DNA of 14,953 bases from Bacteroidota bacterium (GTDB lineage: Bacteria; Bacteroidota; Ignavibacteria; Kryptoniales; JAKASW01), in the NCBI GenBank assembly GCA_021789755.1, contig JAJYJD010000065.1:1-14953 (forward strand). The letters run 5' to 3'. The translations under genes and the position numbers were made by a program. Each line of letters begins with the position of its first letter. The first letter of the stretch is position 1. This document shows, one piece after another, positions 1 through 6,862 of the stretch. The notes beneath the pieces were generated by a model. That model made no database searches and was not told the DNA's origin. It saw nothing but the letters and a program-made list of their open reading frames with translations.

Positions 1-40
1 GGATCAAAAGGAACGAAAGAAAGATGAGGAGCGCGGTCAT
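1..40 (-). CDS. partial membrane-protein N-terminus overlapping the type III PKS stop
   Basis: On the minus strand the stop codon of the polyketide synthase is embedded in ATGA (positions 40-37). The ATG opens a frame that stays open for 13 codons to the window edge and reads MTALLIFLSFLLI, a very hydrophobic start that looks like a first membrane segment. A weak AGGA lies about 4 nt before the ATG. In many bacteria a type III PKS gene is followed directly by an integral-membrane methyltransferase of the isoprenylcysteine carboxyl methyltransferase type (SrsB/BpsB-like), which O-methylates the alkylresorcinol or alkylpyrone. This start would fit such a protein, but 13 residues cannot prove the family. 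The 4-nt overlap implies translational coupling to the PKS. Confidence 0.5.
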   Translation of the reverse strand, partial: MTALLIFLSFLLI

Positions 41-1101
41 TCAGTCCTGAAGAGAATCAACTCTGAACTGAATCCGGGCCCCAGAGCCGAAATGAGGCCG
101 TACTCTCCCGTTCCGTATTCTTTGCTATCGAGAAATTCCTTTAGAACGTACAGGACTGTCGGGGAAGACATGTTGCCGTGCTCGCTCAGCACTTTACGCG
201 TAAAGCGGAGTTCATCGTGAGTCAGGCCGAGCGCTTCCTCGTATGCGCTTATGACTTTCGGCCCGCCGGGATGAAGTATATAGTGCTTGATGTCCTGCAG
301 GCGCAGCCCGTTGTGCGCCGCTATTTCATCGATGTTCGGCCTCACGCTGTTGTGCACGATGGTCGGGATGTCTTTGCTGAAGATTACCTTGAGGCCATTA
401 TCTTCCACTTCCCACCCCATTACGTCCAGCGAAGAATCGTATATTGTTGAAAGCGAGTTTAGCAGCACAAGACCTTTACCCCGACTCAGCGGATGTTTAT
501 CGCCCGCGACGAGCACTGCGGCCGATCCATCGGAGAAGAGTGAGGTGCCGATCAAATTGCTTTTACTGTAATCGTCCTTTCGAAACGTGAGCCCGCAGAG
601 CTCGATCGCGATCAGGAGGACCGCATGCTCCGGCATCGCCCGCGTGTACTCGAGAGCCCGGCTCAATCCTACCGCACCGCCGGCGCAGCCGATTCCCCAA
701 ATCGGTGTCCGTCTGACGTGCGGATCGAAACCCAGTATATTATGCAGTCTCGCGTCGATGCTGGGAGTTGAAATCCCCGTACTCGAAACGAAAATGATGT
801 GGTTGAACTCCTTAGGACTTATACCGGCTGCCGCCAGACATTTCGCCGCGCAGCTCGCCGACATTCTGACCGCCCTTTCGACGTAGAGCCGGTTCCTTTC
901 GGAAAAGCCGTGGTCGTTGCCGTACCATGACCGTTCCTCGGTGAAGTGGCGCGTCAGGATCGAAGCGTTGTTGAACACACCGATCAGGCGATCGATGTCG
1001 TCGCGGCGTCGCGAGAAGATCGCTCTTGCGAACTCTTTTACCTCGTCCTGCTCGACGCGAATCGGGGCATTTTCAACTGCTACCGAGATTATCTTTGGCA
1101 T
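37..1101 (-). CDS. type III polyketide synthase (chalcone/stilbene synthase-like)
   Basis: This 354-residue protein has the thiolase fold and usual length of bacterial type III polyketide synthases. These cytosolic homodimers extend an acyl-CoA starter with malonyl-CoA to make alkylpyrones, alkylresorcinols or similar aromatics. The Cys-His-Asn catalytic triad is visible: C139 in GIGCAGGAVGL, H277 in YILHPGGPK and N310 in SEHGNMSSPTVLYVL. The C-terminal loop ALGPGFSSE matches the family's GFGPG motif. KAS III (FabH) shares the triad, but the HPGGPK and GNMSSPTVLYVL signatures are type III PKS. The ATG is preceded by AAGGAG (1109-1114, minus) with 8 nt spacing, so the start is secure. The next gene overlaps its stop. 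Starter unit and product cannot be read from the sequence; a membrane lipid-like alkyl phenol is a reasonable guess. Confidence 0.93.
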   Translation of the reverse strand: MPKIISVAVENAPIRVEQDEVKEFARAIFSRRRDDIDRLIGVFNNASILTRHFTEERSWYGNDHGFSERNRLYVERAVRMSASCAAKCLAAAGISPKEFNHIIFVSSTGISTPSIDARLHNILGFDPHVRRTPIWGIGCAGGAVGLSRALEYTRAMPEHAVLLIAIELCGLTFRKDDYSKSNLIGTSLFSDGSAAVLVAGDKHPLSRGKGLVLLNSLSTIYDSSLDVMGWEVEDNGLKVIFSKDIPTIVHNSVRPNIDEIAAHNGLRLQDIKHYILHPGGPKVISAYEEALGLTHDELRFTRKVLSEHGNMSSPTVLYVLKEFLDSKEYGTGEYGLISALGPGFSSELILFRTE

Positions 1102-1340
1102 TCGAATTCTCCTTTGAACGAGCGTCTCCGGTTCTCCTGGCTGCTGTTTGGATATTTGCGACGGCTGCCTCAGGAAATTAACCGGGACTGTATGTTTTCC
1201 ATTAAAAAGTTTGTAGTTCCGGCGGTATTTATTATTCTCCGAAGTTGGAAATCCTAATAAACGGACATCTGGTGAACCCGGGACCTTCTCCTTTTTTCGG
1301 CTCGAACGATTGATAAAATGAATAACAGGAACATGTCAAA
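1102..1340. other. divergent intergenic region between type III PKS and amt
   Basis: This 239-bp stretch must hold both outward promoters. The only clear element is the PKS ribosome binding site at 1109-1114. A TAAAAT at 1314-1319 could be an amt -10 box, but no convincing -35 box stands at the right distance. I see no sigma-54 GG/GC element, although nitrogen control of amt would be expected. Confidence 0.4.
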
Positions 1341-2708
1341 TTGAAACAAATAAGAGAACATCTGCTATTTGGAACCGTTATATTCCTTTTATTTTTGTCA
1401 TCTTCAGCTCATGCGCAATCGGCTGACGGACGGCTCACGCATGACAACCCGGCACATGTCACTCGGGAGGTTATTACCGTGAATACGGGCGACACTACAT
1501 GGATGCTCGTATCCACCGCACTCGTGATGCTGATGACGCCGGGGCTCGCCCTTTTTTATGGCGGTATGGTTCGCCGCAAGAACGTTCTCGGGACGATAAT
1601 GCAAAGTTTCATCGCTATCGGAGTTGTTACCGTTCAATGGATACTTTTCGGATATTCGCTCGCGTTCGGACCTGACGTCGGCCATCTGATTGGCAGTCTG
1701 AAATGGATCGGTCTCAGCGGCGTCGGCTTCGCTCCCAATCCGGAATATGCCCCGACGATCCCGCATGAATCTTTCATGATGTTTCAAATGATGTTCGCCA
1801 TAATTACTCCTGCATTGATAACAGGAGCGTTTGCCGAGAGGTTCAAGTTTAAAACGTACATTCTTTTCCTTCTCATGTGGGCCACGCTGGTGTACGACCC
1901 GCTGGCACACTGGGTGTGGGGAGTCGGCGGATGGATGAGGAACCTCGGTGCGCTGGACTTCGCGGGCGGGCTTGTCGTTCATGTCAGCTCGGGGGTTTCC
2001 GCCCTGGCCGCGGCGATAATCATCGGCAGGAGAAGAGGATACGGCCAGGAACCGATGCCGCCTCACAATCTCACCATGACTCTCATCGGTGCCGCGCTCC
2101 TTTGGTTCGGATGGTTCGGCTTCAACGCCGGGAGTGCGCTTGCCTCGGGCGCGCTGGCAACTTCTGCTTTTCTCGCAACACAGATCGCTGCATCCGCCGC
2201 GGCGCTATCGTGGATGATGGCCGAGTGGTTCACGCGCGGGAAGCCGACCGTGCTCGGCGCAGCATCAGGCGCAGTTGCAGGGCTCGTCGCTATCACGCCC
2301 GCCTCCGGGTATGTCGGGCCGATGGCCGCGCTGGCGATAGGTTTCGCCGGCGGGATCGTTTGCTTCACAGGAATCCGGTTGAAGGAAAAATTCGGTTATG
2401 ACGATTCGCTCGACACGGTAGGAGTTCACGGTGTCGGCGGTGCCTGGGGCTCTATCGCAACGGGACTGTTCGCTTCGGTTCTTATCAATCCTGCAGGTGC
2501 CAACGGCCTCTTTGAAGGCGGTGTCAGGCTTCTCGGTGCGCAGGTGCTGGCACTCGTCGTCGTGATTCTCTACGCGTTCGGAGTTTCATGGGGAATACTC
2601 AAGCTTCTCGACAAGACCATGGGACTGCGTGTTTCTCCCGAAGATGAGATCGACGGGCTCGACCTGGCACAACACGGGGAGAGCGGTTACGTCTTCGAAG
2701 AATTGTAG
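1341..2708 (+). CDS. amt: ammonium transporter, Amt family, with signal peptide
   Basis: This is a 455-residue inner-membrane ammonium channel of the Amt/MEP/Rh family, a homotrimer that conducts NH3/NH4+. Residues 1-25 form a signal peptide (basic start, hydrophobic core, AHA before Q26), followed by about eleven membrane segments. Family landmarks present are the early PGLALFYGGMVRRKN block, D206 and the first pore histidine H214 in DFAGGLVVHVSSG, the F/N/S motif GWFGFNAGS (258-265) and the second pore histidine H363 in DTVGVHGVGGAWG. The start is TTG at 1341 with AGGA 10 nt upstream; the nearby ATG at 1333 runs straight into a stop. No glnK/PII gene is adjacent, although amt is often paired with one. 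The C-terminal tail carries the usual DEIDGLDLAQHGESGY motif that PII proteins contact in homologues. Confidence 0.95.
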   Translation: MKQIREHLLFGTVIFLLFLSSSAHAQSADGRLTHDNPAHVTREVITVNTGDTTWMLVSTALVMLMTPGLALFYGGMVRRKNVLGTIMQSFIAIGVVTVQWILFGYSLAFGPDVGHLIGSLKWIGLSGVGFAPNPEYAPTIPHESFMMFQMMFAIITPALITGAFAERFKFKTYILFLLMWATLVYDPLAHWVWGVGGWMRNLGALDFAGGLVVHVSSGVSALAAAIIIGRRRGYGQEPMPPHNLTMTLIGAALLWFGWFGFNAGSALASGALATSAFLATQIAASAAALSWMMAEWFTRGKPTVLGAASGAVAGLVAITPASGYVGPMAALAIGFAGGIVCFTGIRLKEKFGYDDSLDTVGVHGVGGAWGSIATGLFASVLINPAGANGLFEGGVRLLGAQVLALVVVILYAFGVSWGILKLLDKTMGLRVSPEDEIDGLDLAQHGESGYVFEEL

Positions 2709-2724
2709 GAAGCTCAAGGCATAG

Positions 2725-2786
2725 CGGACACCGGCGGAGCGCCGCCAGAATGCACGCCCGGGTTCTCTGCGGCCGGCGTCCGGCCG
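2725..2786 (+). terminator. GC-rich alternative hairpins after amt
   Basis: Three competing structures can form just after the amt stop. A 7-bp hairpin with a CGT loop lies at 2770-2786 (CGGCCGG/CCGGCCG). A 5-bp hairpin lies at 2733-2746 (GGCGG/CCGCC). A longer-range pairing joins CGGACACCGG (2725-2734) to CCGGCGTCCG (2773-2782) with one mismatch. No clean T tract follows, so this is at best an imperfect intrinsic terminator for amt, or an mRNA-end stabiliser. Confidence 0.4.
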
Positions 2787-2788
2787 TC

Positions 2789-2802
2789 CTTAATTAATTA
2801 AG
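2789..2802. promoter_or_regulatory. 14-bp perfect palindrome CTTAATTAATTAAG
   Basis: This fully symmetric AT-rich site sits 27 nt upstream of the -35 box of the zinc-ribbon gene promoter. Its place suits an operator, an activator site or an UP-like element. It is too AT-rich to be decisive, since such a site can occur by chance. Confidence 0.35.
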
Positions 2803-2829
2803 AAAATCCCCGGAAAATTTTAGGAAGTG

Positions 2830-2858
2830 TTGACACCCCTTTGATGTCTCAATATATT
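2830..2858 (+). promoter_or_regulatory. near-consensus sigma-70 type promoter for the zinc-ribbon gene
   Basis: TTGACA at 2830-2835 is a perfect -35 box. TATATT at 2853-2858 is one base from TATAAT, and the spacer is exactly 17 nt. Transcription would start near 2865, giving a leader of about 22 nt before the ATG at 2888. It is the best promoter in the window. Confidence 0.72.
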
Positions 2859-2874
2859 CTTTTGTGGAAAAGAA

Positions 2875-2881
2875 AAGGAGA
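2875..2881 (+). promoter_or_regulatory. strong ribosome binding site deciding the start of the zinc-ribbon gene
   Basis: AAGGAGA ends 6 nt before the ATG at 2888. The alternative in-frame GTG at 2864 falls at the predicted transcription start and cannot have a leader, so the ATG is chosen. Confidence 0.75.
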
Positions 2882-2887
2882 GATCGG

Positions 2888-3064
2888 ATGTTTCATAAGG
2901 AATCTCAGTGGGAAGCAATCTGCGATGCATGTAACGGCACGCGGTTCATCGGTGTCGCAGAGAGCGGCGAAGGATTTGACTTCATCGAATGTGAAAAGTG
3001 CCACGGCACCGGATATGTCTCCGTGATTCAATTCGGTTTCGCGAAAGAAGATGACGACGAATAG
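2888..3064 (+). CDS. 58-residue double-CXXC zinc-ribbon protein (DnaJ-type CXXCXG repeats)
   Basis: This small acidic-tailed protein has two CXXCXG motifs, CDACNG (C12, C15) and CEKCHGTG (C35, C38), separated by 19 residues. Together they make one predicted four-cysteine zinc site like half of the DnaJ cysteine-rich domain. There is no J domain, signal peptide or membrane segment, and the tail ends in KEDDDE. The function is unknown. Proteins of this kind are annotated as hypothetical or DnaJ-like zinc-finger proteins and might bind unfolded protein or a partner enzyme. It stands alone behind a near-consensus promoter and strong ribosome binding site, which suggests high or constitutive expression. 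The start at ATG 2888 is preferred over GTG 2864 for the reasons given in the ribosome binding site entry. Confidence 0.8.
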   Translation: MFHKESQWEAICDACNGTRFIGVAESGEGFDFIECEKCHGTGYVSVIQFGFAKEDDDE

Positions 3065-3220
3065 GTCGGTGAACGGCCCGGAAGTTCTGTCGAGATGCTA
3101 TCCCGCCTCACCATCCTCACAGTGTATCTGATTCACAGATCCTAATCCCCCAAACGTAATACCCCGGCAGAAGCGGCAGCGCACATGAGTTCGAATCTGC
3201 CGTCGTTCTACTTTATTGCT

Positions 3221-3250
3221 GCGCCATTTGCAACTTTGAACAAATGGGGC
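3221..3250 (+). promoter_or_regulatory. hairpin in the leader of arfB
   Basis: CCATTTG (3224-3230) pairs with CAAATGG (3241-3247), and GC/GC pairs extend it beyond one mismatch. The 10-nt loop is CAACTTTGAA. It ends 20 nt before the first ATG of arfB, so it could affect translation or mark the end of the upstream transcript. Two weaker inverted repeats lie earlier in this 206-bp gap: ATCTG/CAGAT at 3126-3140 and CGGCAG/CTGCCG at 3174-3202. Confidence 0.3.
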
Positions 3251-3270
3251 GATACTTTGTCTGACACAAA

Positions 3271-3702
3271 ATGAAGAGCGGAGACATTGTAATAATGCCC
3301 GGCGTCGTGGTTCCCGGCTCGGAGCTGGTATTCCGCACGTCCAGAAGCGGCGGCCCCGGCGGACAGAACGTCAACAAGGTAGAATCCAAAGTCGAGCTGC
3401 TGTTCGATGCCGCAAACACGTCATCTATCTCGGAGGTTCAGCGCGTGCGGGTGTTCTCCCGTTTGCGGAACAGGATCGATTCCGACGGGGTCCTCCATAT
3501 CTCCTCGCAGGTATCGCGCAGCCAGTGGGAGAATAAGGAGTTGGTGGTTTCGGAATTTATCCGATTACTGAGAGAGGCATTGAAACCCGCCAAGAAGAGG
3601 ATGAAAACGCATCCATCAAAAGCCTCCAAAGAGAAGAGGCTCAAGAATAAAAAGATCATCTCGGAAAAAAAGAGGGCCAGGAGCGGGCGGGAGATCGGGT
3701 AA
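3271..3702 (+). CDS. arfB: ArfB/YaeJ-type peptidyl-tRNA hydrolase for ribosome rescue
   Basis: This 143-residue protein is a codon-independent release factor homologue that frees peptide from ribosomes stalled without a stop codon. The catalytic GGQ lies at residues 30-32 in SRSGGPGGQNVNKVESKVEL. The small alpha/beta release-factor domain follows, including SDGVLHISSQVSRSQWEN, and then a lysine/arginine-rich tail (KPAKKRMKTHPSKASKEKRL, ending RARSGREIG) that in ArfB enters the empty mRNA channel. Length and layout match E. coli YaeJ (140 residues), and the codon-recognition domains of RF1/RF2 are absent. The start is uncertain. ATG 3271 has no clear SD, whereas the in-frame ATG at 3295 has GGAG 11 nt upstream and would give 135 residues. 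Its stop faces the dehydrogenase stop 3 nt away. Confidence 0.95.
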   Translation: MKSGDIVIMPGVVVPGSELVFRTSRSGGPGGQNVNKVESKVELLFDAANTSSISEVQRVRVFSRLRNRIDSDGVLHISSQVSRSQWENKELVVSEFIRLLREALKPAKKRMKTHPSKASKEKRLKNKKIISEKKRARSGREIG

Positions 3703-3728
3703 CTTCTACAGGTAGTCCTCCCGCCGCT
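3682..3728. terminator. stem-loop spanning the convergent arfB and dehydrogenase stops
   Basis: AGCGGGCGGGAG (3682-3693) pairs with CTCCCGCCGCT (3718-3728) to give 11 pairs with one bulged G and a 24-nt loop. The loop contains both stop codons (TAA 3700-3702 and, on minus, 3708-3706). It has no T tract on either side. A bidirectional transcription barrier or 3'-end stabiliser is the likely role. Confidence 0.45.
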
Positions 3729-4680
3729 GAATGTTCTTTAAAGACTCGCCCCTCGCGAAACGGAGAATATTGTCAAGCGCGGTGTCAAGAGCCTTGAGAT
3801 AGATTCCATCAGTAAGGTATGAGTTGTGCGGCGATCCGAGCAGGTTATCGAGTTCGAAGAAGGGGTAATGGACTTCGAATTTTGGAAAGTTGAAAGGTTC
3901 CACCCACCACGCTTCTATTCCCGCCTTGAACTGCGGATTAGCCTTCAAATGTTCATACAGGCTCTTTTCGCCGATAAGGTCGCCGCGGGCGACATTTATC
4001 AGGACGGCGTCCGGTTTCATCATGCCGAGTTCCTTCTCGCCGATAAGATTCCTTGTCCTTTTGTTCAGACCGATCGTCAATAGGAGGAAATCAGATTCTC
4101 TCAATAATTTGTCGAGATCCGACAGAGTCCCCGTGAAATCTATTTGCCGATCAGTCTTGCCGGTCGAGTTTATTGCCAGTATCTTCATCCCGAAGCCGCG
4201 TGCGATCTCGGCCGTCTTTTTCCCTATCCCTCCGAATCCGACGATACCGAGAGTCGAACCTCCCAGCATCTTGTGAGGAGTTTTCTGGTCGAAGATTCCC
4301 TCGGCGAGTCCCCGGTGGAGTGGGAGGAAGTTTCGTGCGAGTGCAAGCATCATGCCTATGGCGTGTTCCGCTATCGGCTCGCTGTAGGCTCCACCGTTGC
4401 TGCAGATGATAATCTCCGGCCTGAGCTTGGCGTACGGGATCATATCGGCGCCCGCAAGCGTGATCTGGATGAGCCGTGCCTTTGTCAGGAACGGAAGCTC
4501 TTCCTCTTCTATCTCGCGTCTAATATTCACGGAAAGAATGACGTCGGCGGCCTCGATGAGCCGCTTCCGGTCCTTGTCGGCCGCGGTCGCCAGGAATTCG
4601 ATCTCGAAATATTTCCCGGCCTTCTTCATGATGAGCTCGGTCATCTGCCGGTTCAATTTTGCTGTGGCGAGGAGTTTCAT
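3706..4680 (-). CDS. D-isomer-specific 2-hydroxyacid dehydrogenase
   Basis: This 324-residue cytosolic NAD(P)-dependent oxidoreductase reduces a 2-oxo acid to a D-2-hydroxy acid or the reverse. The NAD-binding domain starts near 140 with GSTLGIVGFGGIGKKT (GXGXXG at 148-153). Catalytic residues are all present: R232 in INVARGD, E261 in EAWWVEP and H285 in GSPHNSYLTDG. Two departures from the common family stand out. The usual DVFE before the catalytic Glu is EAWW. The acidic residue that normally follows the second beta strand and selects NAD is replaced (LAINSTGKTDR), hinting at NADP(H). The substrate is unknown; glyoxylate/hydroxypyruvate or a sugar-derived oxo acid is possible. It starts 42 nt after the heparinase stop in the same direction and is probably the last gene of that operon. 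Confidence 0.9.
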   Translation of the reverse strand: MKLLATAKLNRQMTELIMKKAGKYFEIEFLATAADKDRKRLIEAADVILSVNIRREIEEEELPFLTKARLIQITLAGADMIPYAKLRPEIIICSNGGAYSEPIAEHAIGMMLALARNFLPLHRGLAEGIFDQKTPHKMLGGSTLGIVGFGGIGKKTAEIARGFGMKILAINSTGKTDRQIDFTGTLSDLDKLLRESDFLLLTIGLNKRTRNLIGEKELGMMKPDAVLINVARGDLIGEKSLYEHLKANPQFKAGIEAWWVEPFNFPKFEVHYPFFELDNLLGSPHNSYLTDGIYLKALDTALDNILRFARGESLKNIQRREDYL

Positions 4681-4722
4681 TTCAAACCCGTCCGTCTTTC
4701 TGGTCCTTGTCGTTCAAGTTCT

Positions 4723-6813
4723 CTATTCCGCGGATCCCCTGGTCTGGATTCTGTTCAACAGGTGGTTCATGTCGTCGGCGCTGCTGATAATAAAGATAAA
4801 CGTCTCTATTCTCACCGGCAACTCGGTCTCCAGCCTCAGGCGCGCGGCACGCGCGGTCCGCAACACGCCGTAGCTCGGAGAGTGAGGCCAGTCCTCCAGG
4901 ACGAACGGATGCGGGAACTTCATTAGCATGTACTCTTCCCCCTCAAGCGCGAGAAAATTCCGGCCCAGGTCAAAAACTTTCAGGCCCGGGGCGAAATGAA
5001 ACATCGTTTCAATTGTGTGTGTCCCGTCTCCGAGCAGATTGTCTTCCAGCAGGAAAGTCCGCTGACGTTTATTGAAAGTGATCTTGCGGCGATGGACCAC
5101 GGGCCGGGCCAATTGTTCGTAGGCACGATGCTGGGCTTCAATAACGTCTTGCTCGTCGTTGGATTTCCATTCCAGCAGATCGGGTGATGTGAGGTCTTGC
5201 TTTATCGACCAGAGTCCCGAAAACTCGGCCTGTTCGGTTCCGTCTACGACTATTGTATTGTGCGAATATGTCGAGCGGAGTTTGTTTCGCATTTCACTGT
5301 CGCACGTGTAGCAGAATGTTCCCCTGTCTGTTATGAACTGGTTTTTTCCGGATATCGTGAAGGAGAGCACGTCATTGTGGCCGTGTCCGCCGCGGCCGCG
5401 CATCCCGATATCGCCGAAGTCGAAGGAGCAGTAATCTCTCTCCGTCTTCATGAACGAGAAACCGCCTTCTTTGTAGATTTCGGAGCGGGACGAATTATCC
5501 GGCGTCATCCGTGCGAACTTCTCAAAGCCTTCGCCGCCGAGGAGAAGAAGCGCCAGATCGCTGAACCCGCCTGAAGCTGCTTTCATGTCGCCCCTGCTGA
5601 AGAGCACGGCCCCGACGGAGATGAGATCGCGGTGGTCGTTGAATTCCATTTTCGATTTCATCCTGAATACTCTCCCGTCGTCGGCGTCGCCGATACCGGG
5701 CACTGTTCCGTCGTGCATCGTCGCGGCGGCGAGGAAGCCGAACATCCTCTCCAGTCTCTGAGTAAATTGGTCCGACACCCCGAACTTGTTGAGTCTGAGT
5801 AGCACGTACGCTGCAGTGAAGAGCTCCGTCACGAGACGTTGGTAACCTGTCGACTTCTCATAATCCGTTCCGTCTTCGTAAACCTGGTTTAAGATTTCTT
5901 TTTCCAGCTCTTTCCTGGCAAATTCGACCCAGCGTTTGCCGGTTTGCATGTCGTAGAATAAAACTCCAAGGTATATAAGTCCGACGAGATCCGAAACATA
6001 ATGGTTCCCGTTCCGCAGACTCCTCTCAAGGTTGTATCGTATGAAGACCCCGTGTTCGAACAGCGAGCTGAGGAGCGTCATCAGGAATTTCTCGTCGATT
6101 TTTGTCGAGCCGGTAAAGTACAAAAGGCCCACAATCAGGTTCATAGCCCTTATCGCAACCTCCATCGGCGTCTTCCAGTTCACGCCGTATCCGACGGGAT
6201 TCTTCTCGACCCAGTCGACCACAAGCTCTTTAAATTTCTCGGTGTGAGCTTCGCTGTGGCTCACCCAGTAAGCCTTTCCCAGCCATATAGCCTGATGAAA
6301 CCGGCTGACCTCCCACGGGACCTTTATGTCTGAGTGTTCCGTATTCCGTTGTCCGTTTTCCCTGTTCCTTTCTCCTTTCTCCCTTCTCCCGTTTCCTGAT
6401 TTGATAATTTTGAGGTTGCTATAAAACGACAACGGCCATCTCTTCCCCGATTTGAAATCGAGGTGCCAGTCGACATTCTCAGAGAAGGAATAGACTTCCG
6501 ATCCCAGCGTCTGGAATTTGTTCTCGTGCACGAGGTCGGCATCGTCCATGATCTGGTCGAACCCGCCCAGCGATGTCATAAGGTTTATGTAGAATTCTTT
6601 CCGGTTCAGATCCCCGAGGAAAAAACGCTGGCGAAGTTTGTTCTGAAACGATGTGACCGACGCCTCCTGGTCAAGACCCTCGTAGCCGAGTTTCCTTTTG
6701 AGCGCGGCCGCGGTCGTCAAGCGATGAAAGGTCCTTACCCTTAGCTTATAGAGGGCGGGTGAAAGGGTTCTTGAGAGGACGGCTTTAACGAATTCTCCGG
6801 ACCGGTTGACCAT
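4723..6813 (-). CDS. heparinase II/III-fold family protein (putative polysaccharide lyase)
   Basis: This 696-residue protein has an N-terminal alpha/alpha toroid (about 60-380) and a C-terminal beta-sandwich of the heparinase II/III type (about 440-690). Family blocks are visible: DIKVPWEVSRFHQ (162-174), NGNHYVSDLVGL (268-279), EDGTDYEKSTGYQ (313-325), GRGGHGHNDVLSF (473-485) and STYSHNTIVVDG (514-525). These supply the Asn, Tyr and His positions that uronate lyases use. There is no signal peptide, which is common for the members encoded in exopolysaccharide clusters, so it may not be a secreted scavenging enzyme. Residues 139-161 (GNGRREKGERNRENGQRNTE and flanks) are a charged low-complexity insert encoded by a purine-rich repeat. 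The gene lies 49 nt after the epimerase and 42 nt before the dehydrogenase, in one operon. Lyase activity and substrate are inferred. Confidence 0.88.
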   Translation of the reverse strand: MVNRSGEFVKAVLSRTLSPALYKLRVRTFHRLTTAAALKRKLGYEGLDQEASVTSFQNKLRQRFFLGDLNRKEFYINLMTSLGGFDQIMDDADLVHENKFQTLGSEVYSFSENVDWHLDFKSGKRWPLSFYSNLKIIKSGNGRREKGERNRENGQRNTEHSDIKVPWEVSRFHQAIWLGKAYWVSHSEAHTEKFKELVVDWVEKNPVGYGVNWKTPMEVAIRAMNLIVGLLYFTGSTKIDEKFLMTLLSSLFEHGVFIRYNLERSLRNGNHYVSDLVGLIYLGVLFYDMQTGKRWVEFARKELEKEILNQVYEDGTDYEKSTGYQRLVTELFTAAYVLLRLNKFGVSDQFTQRLERMFGFLAAATMHDGTVPGIGDADDGRVFRMKSKMEFNDHRDLISVGAVLFSRGDMKAASGGFSDLALLLLGGEGFEKFARMTPDNSSRSEIYKEGGFSFMKTERDYCSFDFGDIGMRGRGGHGHNDVLSFTISGKNQFITDRGTFCYTCDSEMRNKLRSTYSHNTIVVDGTEQAEFSGLWSIKQDLTSPDLLEWKSNDEQDVIEAQHRAYEQLARPVVHRRKITFNKRQRTFLLEDNLLGDGTHTIETMFHFAPGLKVFDLGRNFLALEGEEYMLMKFPHPFVLEDWPHSPSYGVLRTARAARLRLETELPVRIETFIFIISSADDMNHLLNRIQTRGSAE
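6331..6399 (-). repeat. purine-rich degenerate tandem repeat inside the heparinase gene
   Basis: The coding strand here is almost pure A/G, built from degenerate GGAGAAA/GGGAGAA units followed by ACGGA units (GGACAACGGAATACGGAAC). The length is 69 nt, a multiple of three, and it keeps the frame open, adding about 23 Arg/Glu/Asn/Gly residues between WPLSFYSNLKI and DIKVPWE. The ACGGA units resemble the intergenic repeat at 7990-8080. Confidence 0.65.
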
Positions 6814-6862
6814 TTTCGATTAGAGTTTGCGGTGTGCTTCGCTTACCTGGATTATCTCTTTC

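Noticed and set aside
1291..1319. possible amt promoter with TAAAAT as -10
   Set aside because: The corresponding -35 region (CTTTTT) does not resemble a consensus, so no promoter is claimed.
1404..2066. 220-codon minus-strand frame opposite amt
   Set aside because: It is antisense to a textbook Amt sequence; its His/Arg-rich translation is typical of a shadow frame.
2864..2887. GTG start extending the zinc-ribbon protein by 8 residues
   Set aside because: It would lie at the predicted transcription start with no leader, while ATG 2888 has an ideal ribosome binding site.
3171..3205. tRNA-like T-loop GTTCGAATC in the gap before arfB
   Set aside because: The flanking bases (ATGAG and CTGCC) do not pair as a T stem, and no acceptor, D or anticodon arm can be found.
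4144..4926. 260-codon plus-strand frame opposite the dehydrogenase and heparinase genes
   Set aside because: It lies antisense across two well-supported genes with clear catalytic motifs and shows no domain-like sequence; it is a shadow of their codon bias.
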